Assembly: GCF_015234515.1 (NCBI RefSeq)
Contig: NZ_JADGMY010000028.1
Location: 412,713-476,712, forward strand
Source of the DNA: Cellulomonas sp.
GTDB taxonomy: Bacteria > Actinomycetota > Actinomycetes > Actinomycetales > Cellulomonadaceae
Direction: 5' to 3'
DNA length: 64,000 nucleotides
Below are positions 39,968 through 49,565 of the stretch, one piece after another (the stretch's first letter is position 1; every line of letters begins with the position of its first letter). Under the pieces are notes generated by a model. The model did no database searches and was not told the DNA's origin. It saw only the letters and a program-made list of their open reading frames with translations. The position numbers and the translations under genes were made by a program.

Positions 39968-40896
39968 GGGTGGTTCTCCTCGACGCTCAGGACCTGGCAG
40001 GCGATGCGGGACCCGTGCGTGCCGGCGGCGGCGTGCGCGAGCACGACGTCGTCGACGACGACCTCGAGCGGGCGGCTCGCCGGGTGGGACAGCGGCAGCA
40101 CGTCGCCGACCTGGAGGTCGACGACGTCACGGGGGTGGCTGATGCGCGGGGTGAACCGCACGGCGACCTCGACGGGCACCTCGAGCACCGCGCGCTCGAG
40201 GGCGGCGTGCGCCTGCGCGAGGCTCTCGCGGGAGTCCGGCCCGGCGCCGTCCGGCGCCCGGTCGGTGCGCAGCGCGGCGAGCACGGGCTCGGCGGGGAGC
40301 ATGAGCGTGGCGACGTCGCTGCGGTCCTCACCGATGCGGATCGTGAAACGGGCGACGACCACGGCGTCGGTCGCCGCGACGGCCTGCACGAACTGCGGGT
40401 TGTACTGGATCGAGCGCACCGACAGCTCGAGCGCCATGATCGGGGCGAACGTGTACGACAGGTCCGCGAGCGCGTGGCCGAGCAGGTCGCGCACGACGGA
40501 CGTCTCGATCTCGGTGAGCTCGCGGCCCTCGCGGTCGTCGCCCAGGCCCGTGCCCCCGAAGAGGTAGTCGACCCACACGAGCGTCGTCGGCACCGGCACC
40601 TGGAGCAGCGCGGTGCCACGCCCCCGCTCCCCCGCGCACACGAACAGCCCGGTCGGGGTCGGCAGGCTCGCGACGTGGTCGTCGTAGGTCTGCAGCGTGA
40701 CGTCCTCGAAGGACACCTGGACGAGGGCGCGCAGCCGGGTCGTCAGCTGGGTGCCCCACAGCCGCGCGAACCGCTGCAGCGCCATCGACAGGTGCCGGGC
40801 GTGCTCGCGCGACAGCGTGAGCGGCCGTCGGAAGTCGTACGGCTCCGGTGCGGCGTTGCGCCGGCGGGCGGGCGCGGCGGGCGGGGACGGCGTCAC
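39964..40896 (-). CDS. fliM: Flagellar switch protein FliM
   Basis: YDFRRPLTLSREHARHLSMALQRFARLWGTQL; GTG start. Confidence 0.9.
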   Translation of the reverse strand: MTPSPPAAPARRRNAAPEPYDFRRPLTLSREHARHLSMALQRFARLWGTQLTTRLRALVQVSFEDVTLQTYDDHVASLPTPTGLFVCAGERGRGTALLQVPVPTTLVWVDYLFGGTGLGDDREGRELTEIETSVVRDLLGHALADLSYTFAPIMALELSVRSIQYNPQFVQAVAATDAVVVARFTIRIGEDRSDVATLMLPAEPVLAALRTDRAPDGAGPDSRESLAQAHAALERAVLEVPVEVAVRFTPRISHPRDVVDLQVGDVLPLSHPASRPLEVVVDDVVLAHAAAGTHGSRIACQVLSVEENHP

Positions 40897-40998
40897 GCAC
40901 CCCCCATCGGCCGGGAGCGTGCGGACGTGAGAAGAACTCCTGCGCCCGCCGGACCGCACGACGCCGGCGGCGCCCCGCGTGGCGCCGCCCGGGTCACG

Positions 40999-41508
40999 TC
41001 ACTGCGTGACGTAGTTCGTCAGGTAGACGTCCATCACCTCGCCGTCGTACGTCTCCTGCAGCACCGTGACGAGCTCGGCCGTGAGCGCGTCACGCGCCAC
41101 CGGGTCCTGGACCTCGGCGATCGTCCGGCCGGAGAAGAGCGCGATGGCGGCGTCGAGCGCGGGAGCCGGGTCGGGCGCGCCGTGCGCGTCGGCCGTCAGC
41201 TGCAGCCCGAGCCCGAGGCGCAGGTAGTGGCCGTCGGCGAGGTTGACCGAGATCGCCTCGACGTGGGCGACCTCACCGGGCTCGGCGGTGGGCTCCGGGA
41301 CGGAGGCCCCCGCGCCGCGCCCGTAGAGGAACCACCCTGCGGCGACCGCGGCCGCCAGCAGGACGACGGCGACCGCGACGAGGAGCGCCGCCCGGCGGCG
41401 ACGGCGCGGGCGCGCGGGCTCCGGCTCGGTGGGTGCCGGCGGCGGCGGCGCGGTGGCGGCGCGGGCGCCGATCTTCTGGCGGGACACGACTCGCTGCTCG
41501 ACGGGCAC
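40999..41508 (-). CDS. fliL: Flagellar protein FliL
   Basis: Single TM; VNLADGHYLRLGLGLQL; VYLTNYVTQ C-terminus. Confidence 0.88.
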   Translation of the reverse strand: MPVEQRVVSRQKIGARAATAPPPPAPTEPEPARPRRRRRAALLVAVAVVLLAAAVAAGWFLYGRGAGASVPEPTAEPGEVAHVEAISVNLADGHYLRLGLGLQLTADAHGAPDPAPALDAAIALFSGRTIAEVQDPVARDALTAELVTVLQETYDGEVMDVYLTNYVTQ

Positions 41509-41541
41509 CTCACACCTCCGGGTGCGGTCGGTGGGTGACGG

Positions 41542-42432
41542 TCACGAGGTGACCACCACGGGGATGAGCTCGCGCACGCGCTCGGGCGCGTCGCTGAGGA
41601 CGACGAGGTCGACGCGGCGGTTCATCGCCAGGGACTCCTCGTCCATCCCCGGCGCGACCGGGCGCGCGTCGCCGTAGCCGACGGCCGAGATCCGGCCCGG
41701 GGGCAGCCCGTCGGACTCGACGAGGTGGCGCAGCACCCGCGTCGCACGGTCCGCCGAGAGCTCCCAGTTCGTCGCGTAGCGGCCGCCCACGGGCAGCACG
41801 TTCGCGTGCCCCTCGACGGCGAGCTGCTCGCTGAGGCCGACGAGCGTGGGGGCGGCCACGTCGAGCACCCGCTGCGCGGTGTCGGTGAGGGCCGCGCTCG
41901 CCGGGCCGAAGAAGACGTCGTCGGCGACGAGGCCGAGCACGAGCCCCCGGTCGTCGATGCGGAACTGCACGACGCCCTCGAGTCCCTGGGAGCGCAGCCC
42001 GCCGAGGATCGCCTCGCGCACCTGCTGGAGGTGCGTGACCTCCTCGCGGGCCGCGGCGACCAGCGCCGGGTCGACCGTCTCGGACGCTCGCGGCACGGCG
42101 CCCTGCGTGCCGAGGCCGTCGTCGGCGTCGACGAGCCCCGCGGTGCCCTCGAAGCGGCCGTCGTCAGGGCCCTTCGGGCCGCCGTCGAGGATGCCGGCGG
42201 TGCCGTCGAGCACGGACGCGGTGACGACGACCTGCCCGTCGCCGAAGCCCGCCGCGAGCGACTCGCGCAGCGCGATGTACTTCTCCTGGTCGACCTGGCT
42301 GATGGCGAACAGGACGATGAACAGCGCCATGAGCACGGTGATCATGTCCGAGTAGCTGACGAGCCAGCGCTCGTGGTTGACGTACTCGTCGGGCTCGACG
42401 TGCCGGCGCCGGCGCCGGCCGCGCGCGCTCAC
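41542..42432 (-). CDS. motB: Flagellar motor protein MotB
   Basis: WLVSYSDMITVLMALFIVLFAISQVD plug/TM and OmpA-like C-terminal domain; GTG start overlaps motA TGA. Confidence 0.93.
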   Translation of the reverse strand: MSARGRRRRRHVEPDEYVNHERWLVSYSDMITVLMALFIVLFAISQVDQEKYIALRESLAAGFGDGQVVVTASVLDGTAGILDGGPKGPDDGRFEGTAGLVDADDGLGTQGAVPRASETVDPALVAAAREEVTHLQQVREAILGGLRSQGLEGVVQFRIDDRGLVLGLVADDVFFGPASAALTDTAQRVLDVAAPTLVGLSEQLAVEGHANVLPVGGRYATNWELSADRATRVLRHLVESDGLPPGRISAVGYGDARPVAPGMDEESLAMNRRVDLVVLSDAPERVRELIPVVVTS

Positions 42433-43208
42433 GCCGCTTCCTTGCCGCTGTCGGGCTGCTTGCCGTCGCTGGGCACGAGGCTGCGCAGCCGCTCGCTCAC
42501 GAGGCGCGGGTTGGCTCCGGCCTGGACGGCGAGCAGGCCCTCGAGCGTCACCTCCATCTGCTGGCACTCGAGGTCGGAGATGCGCCGGATGCGCGCGCCG
42601 AGCGGCAGCCACACGACGTTCGCGGACGCGATGCCCCACAGGGTCGCGACGAAGGCCGAGGCGATGGAGTGGCCGAGCGTCGCGGGCTCCGAGAGGTTCT
42701 CGAGCACGTGGACGAGCGAGATGACGGTGCCGATGATGCCGATGGTCGGCGCGTAGCCACCCATGTCGATGAAGTAGCGCGCGCTCACGCGGTCGGCCGT
42801 GCGCTTCGTGGCGATGCGGTCCTCGAGGATCATCCGCAGGTCCTCGGGGTCCGTGCCGTCGATCGCGGCCTGCAGGCCCTCGCGCAGGAACGGGTCCTCG
42901 ATCTTGCGGGCCTCGTCCTCGAGCGAGAGCAGCCCCTCGCGGCGGGCGCGCTCGGCGAGCCGCACGACGGTGTCGACGTGCGCGCCCGGCCTCGGGGCAC
43001 GGGCCCGCAGCGCCCGCGGCACCGCGGCGTACGCGGCGGCGGCGTCCCGCAGGGTGTTGCCCGCGAGACCGACACCGATGGTGCCGAGCCACACGAGGAT
43101 GAGCGGCGCCGGCAGCACGATCGACATCGGGTCGGCGCCCTCGAGCGTCATCGCGACGAAGATCGCCCCGAAGGCGATGACGACGCCGATGATCCCTGCC
43201 GGGTCCAT
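42429..43208 (-). CDS. motA: Flagellar motor protein MotA
   Basis: GGYAPTIGIIGTVISLVHVLENL; ATLWGIASANVVWLPL. Confidence 0.93.
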   Translation of the reverse strand: MDPAGIIGVVIAFGAIFVAMTLEGADPMSIVLPAPLILVWLGTIGVGLAGNTLRDAAAAYAAVPRALRARAPRPGAHVDTVVRLAERARREGLLSLEDEARKIEDPFLREGLQAAIDGTDPEDLRMILEDRIATKRTADRVSARYFIDMGGYAPTIGIIGTVISLVHVLENLSEPATLGHSIASAFVATLWGIASANVVWLPLGARIRRISDLECQQMEVTLEGLLAVQAGANPRLVSERLRSLVPSDGKQPDSGKEAA

Positions 43209-43495
43209 CAGCGGTTCCTCGGGCGCAGCGGCACCGGAGGCGGTGTCGGCCCCTCGTCGGGCGTGTCGTCCGGGACGAGCTGGACGGGGCCCCGGCGCTC
43301 GATCTCCCGGGCGCGGGCCAGCAGGCCGGCCCGCTGCTCGTGGACGAGCGCGATGACCTCGTCGATGGACTCGCGGACGATGAGCTTGGTCCCGTCGACG
43401 AGGGTGAGGATCGTGTCGGGTGCACTGTCGACCCGCTGGATGAGGTCGGGGTTGACCCCGAACCTCCCACCGCTCAGGCGCGTCACGACGATCAC
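43208..43495 (-). CDS. flbD: FlbD-family flagellar protein
   Basis: VIVVTRLSGGRFGVNPDLIQRVDSAPDTILTLVDGTKLIVRESIDEV; GTG start. Confidence 0.88.
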   Translation of the reverse strand: MIVVTRLSGGRFGVNPDLIQRVDSAPDTILTLVDGTKLIVRESIDEVIALVHEQRAGLLARAREIERRGPVQLVPDDTPDEGPTPPPVPLRPRNR

Positions 43496-43571
43496 TGCAT
43501 CATCCCGTCCCTGGTCACTGCTGTCGTGCGGCGCTCGGCCGCGTACACCCCGTCCGTGGGGTGCAGGTATC

Positions 43572-43598
43572 TCATCGGCAGCTCGCGGCCGGCGCTGA
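43572..43598 (-). promoter_or_regulatory. FliA-like promoter upstream of flbD-motAB: TCAG-N15-GCCGATGA
   Basis: -35 at 43595-43598, -10 at 43572-43579, spacer exactly 15. Confidence 0.65.
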
Positions 43599-43617
43599 GA
43601 GGTCGCGGCGAGAGTGC

Positions 43618-44196
43618 TCAGGTCTGGAACGCCCAGTGCCACGGTTCGCGCGGGGTGTCCTCGGCGAACCCGTAGCGGGCGGCGTTGGCACGCATCCACG
43701 CCTGCGCCTGGTCGTCGAGGCGCAGGTCCGTCGCGAGGGCCCAGCCGTGGTCCGACGTGCCGGGCGCGGCCGCGAGCCCGCCCTGCGAGTACAGGCCCTT
43801 GCGCCGCACGAGGTCGGCCTGCGTCTCGTACGTGCGGTACGAGTCGGTGATGCCGATGGTGACGCCCTGGGCGCGCGCGTCGGCGACGAGCCGCGTGAGC
43901 GCCTCGGCGGCCGGCTGCCACAGCCGGTGCCCGGTGTCACCGACGGGCGACAGCGCGTCGGCGGGGATCCGGCCGTTCTCGTAGCGGGCGAGCCCCTGGG
44001 GCAGCGGGTCGCCGTTGACGCGGCGCACCGACGACGGCGAGGTGTCGACGGCGACCGCCGCCACCGCGCCGGCGAGCGCGTCGGCGAACGACGTCGACGT
44101 CCCGGCCGTGGCAGGGCGTGCCACCACGGCCGGGGTCGGCGCGACGAGCTGCTGGAGCTGCGCGACGCGTGCCACGATCGCTGAGATCTGCTCCAT
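43618..44196 (-). CDS. M15-family (VanY/D-Ala-D-Ala carboxypeptidase-like) peptidase in flagellar operon
   Basis: ITDSYRTYETQADLVRRKGLYSQGGLAAAPGTSDHGWALATDLRL...EPWHWAFQT Zn-site pattern. Confidence 0.88.
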   Translation of the reverse strand: MEQISAIVARVAQLQQLVAPTPAVVARPATAGTSTSFADALAGAVAAVAVDTSPSSVRRVNGDPLPQGLARYENGRIPADALSPVGDTGHRLWQPAAEALTRLVADARAQGVTIGITDSYRTYETQADLVRRKGLYSQGGLAAAPGTSDHGWALATDLRLDDQAQAWMRANAARYGFAEDTPREPWHWAFQT

Positions 44197-44198
44197 GC

Positions 44199-45377
44199 TC
44201 AGCGCTTGAGGTTGACCAGCTCGTTGAGCACCTCGTCGGACGTCGTGATGATGCGCGAGTTCGCCTGGAACCCGCGCTGGGCGACGATGAGGCTCGTGAA
44301 CTCGCTCGACAGGTCGACGTTCGACATCTCGAGCGCGCTGCCGGCGAGCGTCCCGCGACCACCGGTGCCCGCGGTACCGAGCTGCGCGCCGCCGGAGTTC
44401 ACGCTCGTGCGGTAGAGCGAGCCGCCGGCCTTCTCCAGCCCCGCGGGGTTGGTGAAGGAGCCGAGGGCGATGCGGCCGATGGTCTGCTTGAGCCCGTTGC
44501 TGAACGCGCCGGTGATGGTGCCGTCCGCGCCGAGCGAGAAGGACAGCAGGGTGCCGGCGGCCTGGCCGTCCTGTCCGCCGGACTGCACGGTGTCGAGGCC
44601 GGCGTACCCGGTGAGGGTGCCGAGCTCGAGGGTGATGCCGCCGACCGTCGGCTGGACGGGGCCGGTGATCTTCCCGTCGGCGCCGAAGACGACGGGCTCC
44701 GGTCCGAAGGTCCCGGTGCCGTCCGTGGCCGTCACGGTCCAGCCGGCCGCGTCCTTGGTGAACGTCGTCGTCAGGGTGCGCTCGTTGCCGATCTCGTCGT
44801 AGAGCTTCTCGGTGAGGGTGCGCGTCGTACCGACCGCGGCCGCGGCGTCGAGGTTGCCCTTGATGTCGGACGTCGTGGAGGGCACCGCGGCCATCGTCGT
44901 GCCGGCCGGGACCTGCAGGTCGGTGAGCGGCCCGGTGGTGTCGACGACGCCGTTCACGGCGGCCCACCCCTGCACGAGCGCGCCGTCACCGGGGAGCACC
45001 ATCTGGCCGGTGGCGTCGAAGTCGAAGGACCCGGCGCGGGTGTAGAACGTCTCGGCGCCCTTGCGGACGACGAAGAAACCGTCGCCCTGGATCATCATGT
45101 CGGTGCTGCGGCCGGTGGACTGCACCGCACCCTGCGTGAAGTTCGTCGTCACGCCCGCGACGCGCACGCCGAGGCCGACCTGCGCGGGGTTGGTGCCACC
45201 GACGCCGTCCTGCGCGCCGCCGGCGCCCAGGAGCATCTGGCTGAGGGTGTCCTGGAACTGCACCTGCGAGGACTTGAAGCCCGTGGTGTTGACGTTGGCG
45301 ATGTTGTTGCCGGTGACGTCGAGCATGGTCTGGTGGCTACGCAGACCGCTGATGCCGGAGAAGAGCGAGCGGAGCAT
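44199..45377 (-). CDS. flgE: Flagellar hook protein FlgE
   Basis: MLRSLFSGISGLRSHQTMLDVTGNNIANVNTTGFKSSQVQFQD. Confidence 0.95.
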   Translation of the reverse strand: MLRSLFSGISGLRSHQTMLDVTGNNIANVNTTGFKSSQVQFQDTLSQMLLGAGGAQDGVGGTNPAQVGLGVRVAGVTTNFTQGAVQSTGRSTDMMIQGDGFFVVRKGAETFYTRAGSFDFDATGQMVLPGDGALVQGWAAVNGVVDTTGPLTDLQVPAGTTMAAVPSTTSDIKGNLDAAAAVGTTRTLTEKLYDEIGNERTLTTTFTKDAAGWTVTATDGTGTFGPEPVVFGADGKITGPVQPTVGGITLELGTLTGYAGLDTVQSGGQDGQAAGTLLSFSLGADGTITGAFSNGLKQTIGRIALGSFTNPAGLEKAGGSLYRTSVNSGGAQLGTAGTGGRGTLAGSALEMSNVDLSSEFTSLIVAQRGFQANSRIITTSDEVLNELVNLKR

Positions 45378-45404
45378 GGTGGGGTTCCCTTCGGGTGGTC
45401 CGCG

Positions 45405-45896
45405 TCAGGCGGCGGTGTCGGGCGCGGTGTCGGGCGCGGTGTCGGGCGCGGTGTCGGGCGCGGGGTCGGGCGCGGTGGTGCGTGGTGCGGTGACGGCGGC
45501 GATCGCGTCGAGCGGCACGTCGGTCTCGCCGACGCGGACGGTCGGCACCGCGCCGGTGTAGGTCACCGAGCTGACGACGCCGTGGTGGGCGACGCCGTCG
45601 GCGTCCGCCCAGCGCACCTCGTGCCCCACGAGGGCCGCTGCGGAGGAGCGCATCTGCAGCGCGAACGCCTCGCGCTGGGTGTCGGAGAGCTCGACGAGCC
45701 GCTCCATCGTCGTCAGCTGCGTGGTCTGCGCCATGAGCTGCGAGGTGTCCATCGGGCTCGTCGGGTCCTGGTAGCGCAGCTGCGCGACGAGGAGCTGGAG
45801 GAACGCCTGCTTGTCGAGGGTGTCGCCCGCCGCGGCGGCGACGGGCTCGGGGGTGCGTGCCGTCCCGGAGACGGCGTACGACGTGTCGATGCTCAT
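45405..45896 (-). CDS. flgD: Flagellar hook capping protein FlgD
   Basis: DKQAFLQLLVAQLRYQDPTSPMDTSQLMAQTTQLTTMERL. Confidence 0.92.
   Translation of the reverse strand: MSIDTSYAVSGTARTPEPVAAAAGDTLDKQAFLQLLVAQLRYQDPTSPMDTSQLMAQTTQLTTMERLVELSDTQREAFALQMRSSAAALVGHEVRWADADGVAHHGVVSSVTYTGAVPTVRVGETDVPLDAIAAVTAPRTTAPDPAPDTAPDTAPDTAPDTAA
45415..45474. repeat. 12-bp tandem repeat (x5) at the 3' end of flgD encoding APDT units
   Basis: gtgtcgggcgcg x4 plus one single-mismatch unit. Confidence 0.9.
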
Positions 45897-45908
45897 GGGG
45901 CCTCCGCG

Positions 45909-47147
45909 TCAGACGACGAGGTCGAGCGCGCCGCGGCGCGCGGTGGTCGTGGGGTCGGGGACGGCGGGTGCCGCGGGAGCGGCCGCCGGCCCGTCGGACG
46001 GGTGCCCGGGACCGTCGTGGTGGGTGCCGGGCCCGCCGTCGCGGGCGGTCCCGCCGGTGTCCTGCCCGCTGCGGGCGTCGCCGCGCTGCAGCCCGATCTC
46101 GGCCTGCAGGCCGGACGCCTGGAGGTCCCGGCGCAGGTCGGCCAGGCCGGCCCGCAGCAGGTCCCGGGTGACCTCGCTCGCCCCGACGAGCTCGAGGCGC
46201 ACGACGTCGCCGGTGATGTGCGCGACGACCCGGACCGGCCCGAGGTGCTCGGGGTCGAGCGGCACCGACAGCACGTGACGGCCGGTGCCGAGCGAGCCGA
46301 CGGTGCGCAGCCGCGCCCCGAGCTGCTCGGCGACGGGCACGGACGGTGCGGCGGCAGGGCGCTGGGGTGCGAGGGCCGGTGCGGGGGCCGGTGCTGCGGC
46401 CGCCGGGGAGGCCGGGCCCCCGGGAGCCGTGACGACCGGGGCGGGGGTGCCCTCGGCGCCGGTGCGGGACCCGATCTCGGCCGACGGCACCGCGGGCGGC
46501 GCGGTCGCGACCGGGTCCGCCGGCAGCGCGGCGCCCGGGCCGGTCGGCCGGCCGGCCGTGGTCGCCGGGCGCGCGGGACCGTCCGCGGGTGCGGTGCCCT
46601 CGGGTGCGGTGCCCTGGTCTGCGGTGCCCTGGTCTGCGGTGCCCTGGGGTGCGGGCGGGGTCGCCGGCTGCGTGACGCCGCCCTGCGTGCCGGCCGGGGG
46701 CACCGGCGGGGCCGCCGCGACCGGCACGCCGTCCGGCGTGGACGACGGCGCCGCGGCGGGCGCGACGGGCGAGCCACCCGGCGCACCACCCTCGGTGGCG
46801 GTCACGGACGGCACCGTGGCGGCGGGGCCCGTGGCCGGTGCCGGTGCGGGGGCCGTCGGCAGCAGGCCGACCGGCACGGCCACGGCCGACGCGTCCTGCG
46901 CCGTCGCGGCGTCCTCCTCCGTCGGCAGCTGCCCGTCGGGGCCCGCCCCGTCGACGGCAGCCCGCCCGGCGGGGGTCGTCCGGTCGGCACCCGGCCGGGC
47001 CGCCTCGGTCCGGTCGGCACCCGGCCGGCCGGTGCCGAGCTCGGCGGCGAGCGCCTGCTCGAACGCGCCGGCCGGGCCCGTGGCCGCGGGTGCGCCCCTG
47101 GGGACCGGCCGGGCGACGGCCGGCAGGGTCGTGACGGCGGCGGTCAT
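45909..47147 (-). CDS. fliK: Flagellar hook-length control protein FliK
   Basis: Ala/Pro-rich central region and C-terminal LSVPLDPEHLGPVRVVAHITGDVVRLELV. Confidence 0.85.
   Translation of the reverse strand: MTAAVTTLPAVARPVPRGAPAATGPAGAFEQALAAELGTGRPGADRTEAARPGADRTTPAGRAAVDGAGPDGQLPTEEDAATAQDASAVAVPVGLLPTAPAPAPATGPAATVPSVTATEGGAPGGSPVAPAAAPSSTPDGVPVAAAPPVPPAGTQGGVTQPATPPAPQGTADQGTADQGTAPEGTAPADGPARPATTAGRPTGPGAALPADPVATAPPAVPSAEIGSRTGAEGTPAPVVTAPGGPASPAAAAPAPAPALAPQRPAAAPSVPVAEQLGARLRTVGSLGTGRHVLSVPLDPEHLGPVRVVAHITGDVVRLELVGASEVTRDLLRAGLADLRRDLQASGLQAEIGLQRGDARSGQDTGGTARDGGPGTHHDGPGHPSDGPAAAPAAPAVPDPTTTARRGALDLVV
46587..46646. repeat. 15-bp tandem repeat (x4) in fliK
   Basis: Repeated core tgcggtgccct spaced by 15 bp, encoding GTADQ/GTAPE units. 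Confidence 0.8.
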
Positions 47148-47584
47148 GCGCCCTCCTCGCCCAGTGCGGTGGTCGGCGGACGGCGAGCGGCCACCTCGTC
47201 GATCGCGGCCTGCTCGGCGCGCTCGTCCTCGGCGCGCTGCTCCTCGTCGTGCTTGTCGCGCAGCCGCTCGACGGCACGGGTGCGGACCCGTGCCCGCGTC
47301 CACTCGTCCTGTCGGCGCCCGGTCTCCTCCTCGGCGTCCCGCACCTCGGCGACGTCCTCGGTGAGCAGGGAGGACAGCGCGACCCGGGCAGCGACCGCCG
47401 CCTTCCAGGCGGACAGCTCGGCCTCCCCCGGCGGTCGGGACGAGCCGAGCATCTCCGCGGTGCAGGCGGCGCGGCGGCGGGCGGCGTCCTCCTCGCGGCG
47501 GGCCGCCGCCAGCTCGGCCGCGGCGGTGTCCTCCGCGAGCGCGCGCACCCGCAGCAGGCCCGCGAGCGGGAACGGTCGGCTCAT
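47144..47584 (-). CDS. fliJ: Flagellar export protein FliJ
   Basis: Charged coiled-coil ORF between fliI and fliK. Confidence 0.8.
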   Translation of the reverse strand: MSRPFPLAGLLRVRALAEDTAAAELAAARREEDAARRRAACTAEMLGSSRPPGEAELSAWKAAVAARVALSSLLTEDVAEVRDAEEETGRRQDEWTRARVRTRAVERLRDKHDEEQRAEDERAEQAAIDEVAARRPPTTALGEEGA

Positions 47585-48930
47585 CGCTGCTCCCCCATCT
47601 GCTGCACGAGCGCGTGCAGCCGGTCCCACGAGTCGGCGGCGGCCGCTCGCTCGTCCATGCCCTGGCGCAGGAAGGCGTCGATCGCGCCGGCGTGCGTCAC
47701 CGCCGTGTCGACGAGCGGGTTCGACCCGGAGACGTACGCGCCGACGTCCAGCAGGTCCTGCGCCTGCCGGCGGGCCGCCATGACGGCCCGCAGGCGTGCG
47801 GCGTCCGCCCGCTGCTGCGGGGTGCACACGTGCGACGCGACGCGCGACACCGACGCGAGCGCGTCGACGGACGGGAAGTGCCCGGCGACCGCGAGGCGGC
47901 GGTCGAGGACGACGTGCCCGTCGAGGATCGACCGGGCCGCGTCCGCGACCGGCTCGTTGTGGTCGTCGCCGTCGACGAGCACCGTGTACAGGCCCGTCAC
48001 GGACCCCGTCGGCCCGGTGCCGGCGCGCTCGAGGAGCTGCGCGAGCAGCGCGAACGTGCTCGGCGGGTACCCGCGCGTCGCGGGCGGCTCCCCGACGGAC
48101 AGCCCGATCTCCCGCTGCGCCATCGCGACGCGGGTGAGGGAGTCCATCATGAGCACGGCGTGCCGGCCCTCGTCGCGCAGGTGCTCGGCGATGCGCGTGG
48201 CGACGAACGCCGACCGCAGCCGCACGAGCGGCGGCTGGTCGGACGTCGCGACGACGACGACGGAGCGTGCGAGCCCCTCCGGGCCGAGGTCGTCCTCGAG
48301 GAACTCGCGCACCTCACGGCCGCGCTCGCCGACGAGCGCGATGACCGACACCTCGGCGTCGGTGCCGCGTGCCACCATCGACAGGAGGCTCGACTTGCCG
48401 ACGCCCGAGCCGGCGAACAGCCCGAGGCGCTGGCCACGTCCCGCGCTGACGAGCGTGTCGAGGACCCGCACTCCGAGCGGCAGCGGCGCGTCCACGCGGG
48501 CGCGGTCGAGCGGGTGCGGCGCGGCGCGGTCGAGCGGCACGCGCGCCTGCGCGTCCAGCGGGCCGCGGCCGTCGATCGGCCGGCCCAGCCCGTCGAGCAC
48601 CCGCCCGAGCAGGCCGGGGCCGACGGGCACCCGCAGGCCGGTGCCGTGCGCGCGGACCGGCAGACCGGCGCGCATCCCGTGCGCCGGCCCGAGCGGCATG
48701 CAGCGAGCCGTGCCGCCGCTCGTCGCGACGACCTCGGCGGGCACGGCGTCCGCACCCTCGCCGACGGTGACGAGCTCGCCCACCGCCGCCCCGGTGCCGA
48801 CGGTCTCGAGCGAGAGCCCGACGGCGGCACGCACCCGCCCGACGCGCTCGGGCCGCGCGGCGCGCCGGACGGCCTCCCAGCGCGGGTCGGCGGACGTCGC
48901 GAGGGCGGGTGTCGCCAGGGCGGTGCTCAC
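47581..48930 (-). CDS. fliI: Flagellar export ATPase FliI
   Basis: GLFAGSGVGKSSLLSMVARGT; VLMMDSLTRVAMAQREIGLSVGEPPATRGYPPS. Confidence 0.95.
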   Translation of the reverse strand: MSTALATPALATSADPRWEAVRRAARPERVGRVRAAVGLSLETVGTGAAVGELVTVGEGADAVPAEVVATSGGTARCMPLGPAHGMRAGLPVRAHGTGLRVPVGPGLLGRVLDGLGRPIDGRGPLDAQARVPLDRAAPHPLDRARVDAPLPLGVRVLDTLVSAGRGQRLGLFAGSGVGKSSLLSMVARGTDAEVSVIALVGERGREVREFLEDDLGPEGLARSVVVVATSDQPPLVRLRSAFVATRIAEHLRDEGRHAVLMMDSLTRVAMAQREIGLSVGEPPATRGYPPSTFALLAQLLERAGTGPTGSVTGLYTVLVDGDDHNEPVADAARSILDGHVVLDRRLAVAGHFPSVDALASVSRVASHVCTPQQRADAARLRAVMAARRQAQDLLDVGAYVSGSNPLVDTAVTHAGAIDAFLRQGMDERAAAADSWDRLHALVQQMGEQR

Positions 48931-49565
48931 GCCTCCCCCCAGGCGGCGCGGACCCGGTCGAGCGCGCTGCGCAGGCGCGCGTCGACGCTGCCGTCGGCGT
49001 GCTCGGCGACGGCGTCCCCGGGCTCCAGGGCGGGGTCGGCGACGAGCGCGAGCCCGTCGGGGCGCTCCGGCAGCGCGTCGAGGTCCTGCGGGTGCAGGCG
49101 CACGACGAGATCGGCGGGCAGGTCGGGCACGGCGAGCACGCGGTCGAGCGCCGCCCGGGCGCGTGCGGACGCGTCGGAGAGCTCGGCACCGAGCAGCACC
49201 TGCGCGAGCTCGAGGGCGGCGTGCCGCACCGTGTCGAGCAGGTGCTCGACGACCGGCTCCTCCCGGGCGCGGACCGCGCGGGCGGCGGTCTCGAGCGCCG
49301 CGAGCGCCGCGGCGTGCTCCTGCGCGCGGCGCTGCTCGGCCCGCTCCTGCTCGGCCCGCACCCGCTCGGCCTCGACCGCGGCGTCCACGGCGGCCTGCCG
49401 GGCGGCGTGCCGGGCGGCCGCGGCGTAGCCCGCGGCCCAGCCGGCGCCGTGCGCGGCGGCATCCGGGCGGGCCTGCCCGCCGAGGCGCGCGAAGTCCGCC
49501 GGGCGCAGCACGCCCGGGCCGGGCGTCCAGGTGGTCACCCCCGGGGCGAGGTCGACGTCAGGCAA
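48927..49565 (-). CDS. fliH: Flagellar export regulator FliH
   Basis: Ala/Glu-rich helical ORF between fliG and fliI; TTG start overlapping fliG stop, alternative GTG near 49539. Confidence 0.78.
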   Translation of the reverse strand: MPDVDLAPGVTTWTPGPGVLRPADFARLGGQARPDAAAHGAGWAAGYAAAARHAARQAAVDAAVEAERVRAEQERAEQRRAQEHAAALAALETAARAVRAREEPVVEHLLDTVRHAALELAQVLLGAELSDASARARAALDRVLAVPDLPADLVVRLHPQDLDALPERPDGLALVADPALEPGDAVAEHADGSVDARLRSALDRVRAAWGEA

